This document shows positions 1 through 5,724 of a DNA stretch of 8,423 bases, piece after piece. Position 1 is the stretch's first letter. Each line of letters opens with the position of its first letter. The position numbers were made by a program, and so were the translations under genes. Origin of the DNA: Candidatus Omnitrophota bacterium (GTDB lineage: Bacteria; Hinthialibacterota; Hinthialibacteria; JAKQFZ01); assembly GCA_029558215.1 (NCBI GenBank), contig JAKQFZ010001039.1:1-8423 (forward strand), written 5' to 3'. Under the pieces are notes generated by a model. That model searched no databases, had not been told where the DNA came from, and was given only the letters and a program-made list of their open reading frames with translations.

Positions 1-696
1 CGGGCTATCTGCGCCGGCCCAGGCAATCCGCCGACACTTGTAGATGAGACAGCGAATCTTGACACTGCAGCCAGGCATATCATTGACGGGTGCAGCTTGG
101 ACAACAACATGCCTTGCATCTGCGACAAGGAACTCTATATCGTTCGTGATGTTGCCGATGCGCTCATTGAGAAGATGAAGCAAAATGGGGCGGTCGTCGT
201 CACATCGAGCCAGACCGCGCAGTTGGAAAAGGTTGTTCTCAACGAAGAAGGGCATCCGCATCGTGACTATATCGGCAGAGATGCCTCGGTGATTCTGGAC
301 GCCATTGGAGTCAAGGTGCCTCGGGAAACGCGTATCATCCTGGCTGAAGTTCCGCAGAGTCACCCTTTTGTTCAGGAAGAATTGATGATGCCTCTCTTGC
401 CTTTTGTTCGTGTGGCCAACTTCGAAGAAGGTTTGGAAAAAGCTAAGGAAGCCGAGCATGGATTTCGCCATACGGCGATGCTTCATTCGCGAAATATGGA
501 TCGCGTTACGCGATTTGCTCGTGAGATGAATGTGACGATGCTCATTGTCAACGGCATGTGCGGGAATGTCCTTGCCTCTCAGGGTGAGGGATACGCCGCG
601 ATGACCATTGCCGGCACTACGGGCGAAGGCATCACCACACCGCGCAGCTTCTGCAAAATGCGCCGCTTGACCTTCAAGGACCAACTGAACGTCTGA
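1..696 (+). CDS. CoA-acylating aldehyde dehydrogenase, EutE/PduP family (3' part only)
   Basis: C-terminal 231 residues of an NAD-dependent aldehyde dehydrogenase; the frame is open through base 1, so the N-terminal NAD-binding half lies outside the window. The family oxidises acetaldehyde, propionaldehyde or a similar short aldehyde to acyl-CoA, often inside bacterial microcompartments. Seen: the stretch AICAGPGNPP followed by a VDET motif (fragment residues 2-17), then the active-site segment DNNMPCICDKE (34-44). Its first cysteine (Cys39, bases 115-117) aligns with the catalytic Cys of EutE and PduP. Further family blocks are IGRDAS, HPFVQEELMMPLLPFVRV, HTAMLHSRN and a TGEG near the end. 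The protein ends where E. coli EutE ends, with no C-terminal extension; an N-terminal encapsulation peptide could not be seen here. The usual FVKNGP..AGLG segment is replaced by LIVNGMCGNVLAS (bases 541-579), so substrate and exact subfamily are uncertain. The gene converges on the ATPase/pilin operon. An in-frame TTG at 97 is not a real start because homology continues upstream of it. Confidence 0.9.
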   Translation, partial: RAICAGPGNPPTLVDETANLDTAARHIIDGCSLDNNMPCICDKELYIVRDVADALIEKMKQNGAVVVTSSQTAQLEKVVLNEEGHPHRDYIGRDASVILDAIGVKVPRETRIILAEVPQSHPFVQEELMMPLLPFVRVANFEEGLEKAKEAEHGFRHTAMLHSRNMDRVTRFAREMNVTMLIVNGMCGNVLASQGEGYAAMTIAGTTGEGITTPRSFCKMRRLTFKDQLNV

Positions 697-726
697 AGCA
701 TGCCACCGACGTTCGCTTAGTTGGTC
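679..726. repeat. imperfect inverted repeat (stem-loop) across the dehydrogenase stop codon
   Basis: The left arm is GACCAACT+GAACGTC (679-693) and the right arm is GACGTTC (708-714), GCTT (715-718), AGTTGGTC (719-726). The arms pair over 7 inner and 8 outer base pairs, interrupted only by the four-base bulge GCTT. The loop (694-707) begins with the TGA stop of the aldehyde dehydrogenase. One wobble and one A-T pair can extend the stem outward (677-678 with 727-728). There is no T-tract after the stem on either strand, so it is not a canonical intrinsic terminator. Its position between convergent genes fits a bidirectional 3'-end structure or a transcript-stabilising hairpin. The repeat itself is directly seen; the role is inferred. 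Confidence 0.75.
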
Positions 727-921
727 TTGGGGAAAAGAGTGACGGTGTATCACCCCAGATGCCACTATCTTGCAGACGACCGTGTTTCGGAGATACGGCT
801 GTTCTCAGTCTGGGCGCATCTTCCTACGTTCTGCACCCACGAGAGGATGTGCCTTTTCTGCGATGTCGTGGAAGGCGGAATGTGGACAGGCAAATGTCCT
901 GCATCGGTGCCGTTGCTGAGC
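697..921. other. gene-free convergent intergenic region
   Basis: No credible gene lies here. Short open frames on both strands are rich in Ser/Thr/Arg, lack a ribosome binding site and resemble no family I know. The left end holds the right arm of the 679-726 inverted repeat. Two weaker hairpins are visible. One is TGGGCGC (811-817) with GCACCCA (833-839), fully paired only in the minus-strand transcript through one G-U. The other is GGACA (884-888) with TGTCC (895-899). Neither is followed by a run of T on either strand, so I do not call a terminator for the pilin/ATPase transcript. Confidence 0.6.
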
Positions 922-1500
922 TCAGTCCACCGATCCGAGAGGCCTTTTCTGAGTCCTGTAGATATCTCCCGCACTGATGACACCGTTGGTCGGGTCGTAG
1001 ATGTTGAATCCCCCGTCGTAATCACAGTCAGGCCCGAGTGAGCCGGTCTTCCAGAAACCATAGGCGGGAAAGAAAGTCGTACTGAAAAGTGGATCCTGCC
1101 ATCCGGCCGTGTTGTAGTGGATGTGCAGCCACATGCAGTTCTGCCAGAAAATGCGGTTGTGGATGTCATCGTATCGGTTCTCAGTGAAGACATCAGTCAT
1201 CGCTGCCTTTGTTATGTGGGCAACAGGTGTTGTGAGGCAGTTGGGCAGAAAGGAATAAGCTGAATTCAAAGTGCCGATGAACTGCTGTGTGACGACAGGG
1301 GACGGCGGATAGTCGTTGCAGTCAACGCGGTACGATTCCACGGCGACGGACACGGTACGCAGGTCGCTCAGTACTCTGGCGACCTTGGAACGAACCTGGG
1401 CTTGAAGGAAATTGGGGATTGCGATTGCGGCGAGGATACCGATGATGGCGACGACAATGAGCAATTCAATCAAAGTGAAAGCATTCTTCGGTTTTCTCAT
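922..1500 (-). CDS. type IV prepilin-like protein (pseudopilin, GspG-like C-terminus)
   Basis: Predicted 192-residue secreted or membrane-anchored pilin-like protein. It opens with a class III leader, MRKPKNA, then FTLIELLIVVAIIGILAAIA: cleavage after Ala7 would leave an N-terminal Phe and the conserved Glu at mature position 5 (Glu12). The hydrophobic helix spans about residues 8-30. The globular part has a YPP motif (64-66), LTTPVA (89-94) and a C-terminal GPDCDYDGG...YDPTNG...SAGDI block (156-180), which resembles the calcium-binding end of GspG-type major pseudopilins. Four cysteines (61, 88, 122, 159) could form disulfides. The frame is open upstream to an ATG at 1563, but the ATG at 1500 is chosen because it gives a normal short leader and has a strong Shine-Dalgarno 11 bases upstream. 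The gene lies 70 bases after subunit D on the same strand, so it may be read through from the ATPase operon; a link in function is not implied. No assembly genes (GspE/F, PilB/C) are in the window. The family is often multicopy in environmental bacteria. Confidence 0.88.
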   Translation of the reverse strand: MRKPKNAFTLIELLIVVAIIGILAAIAIPNFLQAQVRSKVARVLSDLRTVSVAVESYRVDCNDYPPSPVVTQQFIGTLNSAYSFLPNCLTTPVAHITKAAMTDVFTENRYDDIHNRIFWQNCMWLHIHYNTAGWQDPLFSTTFFPAYGFWKTGSLGPDCDYDGGFNIYDPTNGVISAGDIYRTQKRPLGSVD

Positions 1501-1510
1501 GGGTAGCACA

Positions 1511-1520
1511 ACTCCTTCCT
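1511..1520 (-). promoter_or_regulatory. ribosome binding site deciding the pilin start
   Basis: In the minus-strand reading, AGGAAGGAGT ends 10 bases before the ATG at 1500, with GGAG 11 bases away. It supports translation from this ATG and not from the upstream in-frame ATG at 1563, which would put 21 extra residues in front of the prepilin leader. Confidence 0.7.
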
Positions 1521-1570
1521 GCCAGAATGATGATGCGTGACGTGGAATTGTATGAGTAGCCATTCTCAGA

Positions 1571-2191
1571 TCAGTGTGATCGGACGATATCTTTGATCTT
1601 CATCAGACGTGTAAGGTTCGACCGCTCCAATTCAGAGAGTTTGGTGCTGATGAACTTGATCGTCTCCTCCAAATTGGGGATCAGAATGTGCTCCAAGGCA
1701 TTAACGCGCCTTCGAGTTCGTTCCAGTTCCCGCGACATCAGCTCAATCTTCTTTTCGGTTTCAGCCATCTTGAGGAGTTCCGGAAGAAGAACAAACAAAT
1801 CCTTGAGGGAAATGTCCAGATCTCCGGTGGTCTCTGTTGGACGGTAGGTGATTTTGAAATCAAAGGGAGCCAGTTCCAGATTGGGAAGCCGAATGTCCAT
1901 GGCTCGAACCTGGGTGACTTTGAGCTCTGGTACCAGCGATGGGAGTGCAAGAGCTTCCTCCAAGGCGAAAGCAGGACAATTCTCCCGCGCATGTCTGAAA
2001 CGAAGGTAGATTTCATGAAGGCGCTCTTCGACCTCATGCCGTCGTCTTCGAACTTCCCGAACCAAACCCATGAACTGACGAAGCAGTTCCTCCTGCTTAT
2101 CTTTGAGCAATTTGTGTCCGCGACGTGCCAGAAGCAGCCGGCGTCGCAGCTGGAGCAACTCCATTCGGTTGGGATTGACGCGAAGGATCAT
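1571..2191 (-). CDS. ntpD: V-type ATP synthase/ATPase subunit D (central rotor shaft)
   Basis: Subunit D is the long coiled-coil axle that turns inside the A3B3 head, the counterpart of F-type gamma. The 206-residue length is usual (about 200-225). Seen: the family N-terminus NPNRMELLQLRRRLLLARRG followed by HKLLKDKQEEL (residues 6-36). There are long charged heptad-like helices at both ends (about 5-65 and 145-200) with a short middle domain between them, the expected antiparallel coiled coil. The conserved NALEHILIPNLEETIKFI block lies in the second helix. The ATG at 2191 overlaps the TGA of subunit B (shared ATGA at 2188-2191), which predicts translational coupling; only a modest GAAGAG lies 6 bases upstream. 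It is the last ATPase gene of the operon. Confidence 0.96.
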   Translation of the reverse strand: MILRVNPNRMELLQLRRRLLLARRGHKLLKDKQEELLRQFMGLVREVRRRRHEVEERLHEIYLRFRHARENCPAFALEEALALPSLVPELKVTQVRAMDIRLPNLELAPFDFKITYRPTETTGDLDISLKDLFVLLPELLKMAETEKKIELMSRELERTRRRVNALEHILIPNLEETIKFISTKLSELERSNLTRLMKIKDIVRSH

Positions 2192-3573
2192 GGTTGCTCT
2201 TCTTCCTTACCGAGAAACTCGTCAAGATATTCGGGTCGAATTCGTTTCAACTGATCGCGAGGGAGAATCTTCAGGAGATCCCAGCCGATCTGAAGAGTCT
2301 CCTCGATAGTTCGGTTTTCTTCCTTTCCTTGCTGGACGAATTTCTTGTCAAATTCATTGGAGAACTTCAGAAAAGCGCGATCGGTTTCCGAAAGGGATGC
2401 CTCTCCAAGGATAACCGCAAGTTCCTGCGCCTCACGGCCTCGGGCATATCCGGCAAACAGCTGGTTTGACCAGTCCGCATGATCCTTGCGGGTCTTTTCC
2501 TTGCCGATACCTTTGTCGCGAAGACGCGACAGCGAGGGGAGAACGTTGATCGGCGGATAGATGCCTTTACGATGCAGGGCGCGGTCGAGGACGATCTGTC
2601 CTTCTGTGATATAGCCCGTCAAATCGGGAATCGGGTGAGTTCGATCATCTTCCGGCATGGAAAGCACCGGTATCTGTGTGACCGAGCCGCTCTTGCCTTT
2701 CACACGGCCTGCGCGCTCGTAGATGGATGCCAAGTCGGTGTACATGTAACCTGGATAGCCACGACGGCCTGGAACCTCTTTGCGAGCGGCGGAGATTTCA
2801 CGCAATGCCTCGCAGTAATTCGTCATATCGGTGAGAATGACCAGCACATGCATTCCGAGATCGAAAGCAAGGTACTCGGCTGCGGTGAGCGCCATTCGGG
2901 GGGTGGCAGTTCGTTCGATTGCCGGATCATCAGCGAGGTTAATGTAGAGCACGGCGCGGTCAATGGCTCCCGTCCTCTGGAAGTCGTTGATGAAGAACTG
3001 GGCTTCCTCGAATGTGATGCCCATGGCGGCGAAGACAACGGAGAATTGCTCTCCCTTACCGCGGACAGTTGCCTGGCGCGCAATCTGAGCAGCCAATTCT
3101 GAATGAGGTAATCCAAACCCTGAGAAGATGGGAAGTTTTTGACCTCGAACCAGCGTGTTGAGTCCGTCAATGGCGGAAATGCCCGTCTGAATGAACTCGG
3201 AGGGATAGTTCCTCGAGTAGGGATTGAGAGGATTTCCGCTGATGCTCAGGCGCTTCTCTGGCAGCACGTTCGGGCTGTCATCAATGGGACGTCCGAGACC
3301 GTCAAAGACTCTGCCCAAAATCTCAGGCGAGACGCCCAACTCGATTCCCTTGCCGAGGAATCGAACGCGACAACTCTTGACGCTCAGACCTGTTGCACCT
3401 TCGAACAGCTGAACCATGGCCTTGTCTCGGTTGACCTCAAGTACGCGACCACGTCGGACTTCGTTTCCTGGCAGCTCGAGTTCCACGAGTTCTTCGTACT
3501 TGACCCCTTCAACTCCAGACACAAGAACGATGGGGCCTACAATTTCCTCGACTGTGAGGTATTCCTTGACCAT
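2188..3573 (-). CDS. ntpB: V-type ATP synthase/ATPase subunit B (non-catalytic head subunit)
   Basis: Alternates with A in the A3B3 head and forms the interface that completes each nucleotide site. The protein has 461 residues, the usual size. Seen: EIVGPIVLVSGVEGVKYEEL at the N-terminus (residues 10-29); a degenerate P-loop, SGFGLPHSEL (151-160), without the GKT of a working Walker A; MGITFEEAQFF (184-194); ILTDMTNYCEALREISAARK (246-265); and PSLSRL (346-351). The arginine of the last (Arg350) is in the place of the E. hirae NtpB arginine finger (family knowledge). The third P-loop residue is Phe, where related B subunits usually have Ser. The start is set at the ATG at 3573, because a strong GGAGG lies exactly 5 bases upstream. 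An in-frame TTG at 3585, directly after the A stop, would add four residues but overlaps that binding site. The stop overlaps the D start by four bases. Confidence 0.97.
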   Translation of the reverse strand: MVKEYLTVEEIVGPIVLVSGVEGVKYEELVELELPGNEVRRGRVLEVNRDKAMVQLFEGATGLSVKSCRVRFLGKGIELGVSPEILGRVFDGLGRPIDDSPNVLPEKRLSISGNPLNPYSRNYPSEFIQTGISAIDGLNTLVRGQKLPIFSGFGLPHSELAAQIARQATVRGKGEQFSVVFAAMGITFEEAQFFINDFQRTGAIDRAVLYINLADDPAIERTATPRMALTAAEYLAFDLGMHVLVILTDMTNYCEALREISAARKEVPGRRGYPGYMYTDLASIYERAGRVKGKSGSVTQIPVLSMPEDDRTHPIPDLTGYITEGQIVLDRALHRKGIYPPINVLPSLSRLRDKGIGKEKTRKDHADWSNQLFAGYARGREAQELAVILGEASLSETDRAFLKFSNEFDKKFVQQGKEENRTIEETLQIGWDLLKILPRDQLKRIRPEYLDEFLGKEEEQP

Positions 3574-3578
3574 TCTTC

Positions 3579-3583
3579 CCTCC
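3579..3583 (-). promoter_or_regulatory. ribosome binding site deciding the subunit B start
   Basis: Minus-strand GGAGG lies 5 bases before the ATG at 3573 and directly after the TAG of subunit A (3586-3588). It selects the ATG over the TTG at 3585. It is among the strongest binding sites of the operon, in keeping with the need for B in three copies. Confidence 0.7.
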
Positions 3584-3585
3584 AA

Positions 3586-5358
3586 CTAATTCCCAGCATT
3601 TTCCGAACTTTTGAGACGTCCCACCGTCGCGATGATTTCTTCCTGGAGGCGATCCAGTTCAGCACGCTTCTCTTCGCCTGTGTATCTCATTCTCGAGATG
3701 CCTTCCCGAACGTGGAGAGCGACGATGTCGTGAATTGTCACTCCCCTTTCCAGCGCCTTTTCCGCCTCCCAGTGCAACGTCAGGATATTTCGAAGCATTC
3801 GACACTGCTTATCTAACGAGCAATAGGTATCAATTTCGTGAAATGCGTTCTGATGCAGGAAGTCTTCCCGAAGGGAGCGTGCTGTTTCGAGAATCAACCG
3901 ATCGCGGTGGGAAAGGGAGTCCATCCCAACCAGACGCGCGATCTCCTTGATCTCGTCTTCTTCCTGAAGAAGTCTCATTGCGGTCTTTCTGAGGTTCGTC
4001 CACTCTTCGGAGACTTCCTTGAGGTAGAACTCTTCCATCTGATCATGGTAGAGCGAGTAACTGGTGAGCCAGTTGATCGCCGGGAAGTGCCTTTCATAGG
4101 CGAGTCGTGCTTCCAACGACCAAAACACCTTGACAACCTTCAGTGTTGCTTGAACGACAGGGTCAGACAGATCTCCGCCAGGGGGGGAGACGGCTCCAAT
4201 AGCCGTCAGCGAGCCCAGGCGTTCCTCGCTGCCGAGGCAGTAGACTCTGCCCGCGCGTTCGTAGAACTCGGCCAGACAGCTGGGCAGATATGCAGGATAG
4301 CCTTCTTCACCGGGCATCTCCTCAAGACGTCCTGACATCTCGCGAAGAGCTTCTGCCCAACGGGATGTTGAATCCCCCATCAGTGCGACACTGTAGCCCA
4401 TGTCTCGGAAGTACTCGGCAATGGTTATGCCTGTGTAAATGGACGCCTCGCGTGCGGCCACAGGCATGTTTGATGTATTGGCGATGAGCACAGTCCTGAG
4501 CATCAGAGGTTCCCCGGATTTGGGGTCTTTCAGCTCGGGGAACTCCAGAAGCACGTCTGTCATCTCGTTGCCACGTTCTCCGCAGCCGATGAAGATAATC
4601 ACCTCGGCGTCAGCCCATTTTGCCAACTGATGTTGAATGACCGTTTTGCCTGCGCCAAAGGGGCCGGGCACCGACGCCGTGCCTCCCTTGGCAACCGGGC
4701 AGAAGACATCGAGAATTCTCTGACCCGTGACCAGGGGAATTTCAGGAGCGATTCGTCTCTTGTAGGGCCTGGCTTTTCGGACAGGCCATTTCTGCATCAT
4801 TGTCAAGGAAATCTTCTGACCGTCTTCAGCCTCAAGGACGGCAACGGTTTCCTCAACAGTGAACTCGCCTTCATGGATTTCTATGACTTTGCCAGCGACG
4901 TTCGGTGGAACCATGACGCGGTGTTCGATCAGAGTGGTTTCCTGGACTCTTCCCAGGAAGTCGCCACCAGTGACCTGTTGGCCGACCTGAGCGATGGGTT
5001 TGAATGCCCATTTCTTCTTTCGATCCAAACTCGGGACGGAGATTCCGCGCGTGATATAGGTTCCCGCAATCTGCATGATCACGTCCAAGGGTCTTTGGAT
5101 TCCGTCGAAGATGGAGGTCAGGACACCAGGGCCCAATTCCACACTCAGAGGTTCTCCTGTGGTTCTGACCGGCTCTCCGGGACCCAGTCCACCAGTCTCT
5201 TCGTAGACTTGGATTGAGGCGCGATCCTCACGCAGTTCAATGATCTCGCCGATGAGGTTCTGGTCGCTGACGTGAACGACGTCATACATCCTTGCGCTGT
5301 GCATGTTCTCCGCGACGACCAGAGGTCCCGCGACTTTCACTACCCTGCCTTCATTCAT
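3586..5358 (-). CDS. ntpA: V-type ATP synthase/ATPase subunit A (catalytic)
   Basis: The catalytic ATP-hydrolysing or -synthesising subunit of the cytoplasmic head; 590 residues, full length. Seen: N-terminal beta-barrel (about 1-70, starting GRVVKVAGPLVVAE); the extra 'bulge' domain that sets V/A-type A subunits apart from F-type beta (about 110-195, with PPNVAGKVIEI); Walker A GPFGAGKT (232-239, Lys238/Thr239); the catalytic glutamate in GCGERGNEMTDVL (Glu261); the Walker B strand VALMGDSTSRWAEALRE (324-340); MPGEEGYPAYL (348-358); and AIGAVSPPGGDLSDPV (387-402). The helical C-terminal domain follows. The P-loop has Ala where eukaryotic V-ATPases have the redox-sensitive Cys, so that disulfide control is not expected. 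The ATG at 5358 has GGGAG 8 bases upstream. The gene ends 12 bases before the ATG of B. Confidence 0.98.
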   Translation of the reverse strand: MNEGRVVKVAGPLVVAENMHSARMYDVVHVSDQNLIGEIIELREDRASIQVYEETGGLGPGEPVRTTGEPLSVELGPGVLTSIFDGIQRPLDVIMQIAGTYITRGISVPSLDRKKKWAFKPIAQVGQQVTGGDFLGRVQETTLIEHRVMVPPNVAGKVIEIHEGEFTVEETVAVLEAEDGQKISLTMMQKWPVRKARPYKRRIAPEIPLVTGQRILDVFCPVAKGGTASVPGPFGAGKTVIQHQLAKWADAEVIIFIGCGERGNEMTDVLLEFPELKDPKSGEPLMLRTVLIANTSNMPVAAREASIYTGITIAEYFRDMGYSVALMGDSTSRWAEALREMSGRLEEMPGEEGYPAYLPSCLAEFYERAGRVYCLGSEERLGSLTAIGAVSPPGGDLSDPVVQATLKVVKVFWSLEARLAYERHFPAINWLTSYSLYHDQMEEFYLKEVSEEWTNLRKTAMRLLQEEDEIKEIARLVGMDSLSHRDRLILETARSLREDFLHQNAFHEIDTYCSLDKQCRMLRNILTLHWEAEKALERGVTIHDIVALHVREGISRMRYTGEEKRAELDRLQEEIIATVGRLKSSENAGN

Positions 5359-5400
5359 AGACGTGCTCCCTTTTCCGAGCCTGAGATCGCAGCGTTTCTT

Positions 5401-5712
5401 CTACGCAATATCCATACCCACAGCGGTCCGAATCGCATTGGTGATCCGTTCCAGAGCCAGCCCTTCGCTGCCCTCAAGATCGGGGATCAACGTGATTGCG
5501 GGCAGATAAGACTCCCGCTGTGCCTCTATCAACTCCTGTGCCTCACGATAGACTTTCTCGGTCACCAGAATGACGGTGTAGTCCTTGGAGCCGATCAGGT
5601 TTTTCATAATCTCGGCAGCGGTGCCCTGTTCGGGGACAAAGAAAGTCTCAATGCCGAAATACCGAAACGGCCACAGACACACTTTGGAACCAACTCCAGC
5701 CATTCTAGCCAT
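5401..5712 (-). CDS. ntpG: V-type ATP synthase/ATPase subunit F (rotor shaft)
   Basis: A small 103-residue subunit that binds subunit D at the foot of the rotor; called NtpG in E. hirae and F in Thermus nomenclature. The position between C and A is exactly that expected. Seen: a Rossmann-like alternation, with a first strand ending in a glycine-rich turn (GVGSKVCLWPFRYFGIETFFV, about 6-26), a central strand YTVILVTEKVY (45-55), and a last part with LPAITLIPDLEGSEG (69-83) and an amphipathic C-terminal helix. These match the family's 'vigD..tv.gFrl.Gi', 'iilite' and 'P.iv.iP' positions. The first turn is diverged (VCLWPF where TVLGF is common). The ATG at 5712 is chosen because AGAAGG ends 5 bases upstream; the in-frame ATG at 5703 would be badly spaced. 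It is separated by 42 bases from A. Confidence 0.9.
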   Translation of the reverse strand: MARMAGVGSKVCLWPFRYFGIETFFVPEQGTAAEIMKNLIGSKDYTVILVTEKVYREAQELIEAQRESYLPAITLIPDLEGSEGLALERITNAIRTAVGMDIA

Positions 5713-5724
5713 AGAAACCTTCTC

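Noticed and set aside
811..839. TGGGCGC/GCACCCA hairpin as a terminator for the minus-strand operon
   Set aside because: The loop is 15 bases, one pair is G-U, and no run of T follows in the direction of transcription.
721..1041. 106-codon plus-strand frame in the convergent junction
   Set aside because: It starts with TTG inside the arm of the inverted repeat, has no ribosome binding site and runs into the antisense of the pilin.
765..1193. 142-codon minus-strand frame overlapping the pilin 3' end, considered as a frameshifted pilin extension or separate gene
   Set aside because: The pilin frame reaches its own family C-terminal motif and stop at 922, so no frameshift is needed. The alternative product is rich in Ser, Thr and Arg, typical of an out-of-frame reading.
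1501..1563. Upstream in-frame ATG (1563) as the pilin start
   Set aside because: It would add 21 residues before the prepilin leader; the ATG at 1500 has the strong Shine-Dalgarno and gives a standard short leader.
1547..1575. TACAAT (minus strand, 1547-1552) as a -10 box for a pilin promoter
   Set aside because: The hexamer at 17-base spacing (ACTGAT) does not resemble a -35 box, so a promoter cannot be supported from sequence alone.
2479..3816. Two plus-strand open frames (207 and 225 codons) opposite subunits B and A
   Set aside because: Both are fully antisense to highly conserved ATP-binding genes, with unremarkable composition and no initiation signals.
3586..5358. Assignment of the A/B pair as F-type beta/alpha, or as flagellar/type III secretion ATPases
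   Set aside because: Subunit A has the V/A-specific bulge domain (about residues 110-195) and the flanking D, F, C, E, K and I genes are all V-type.
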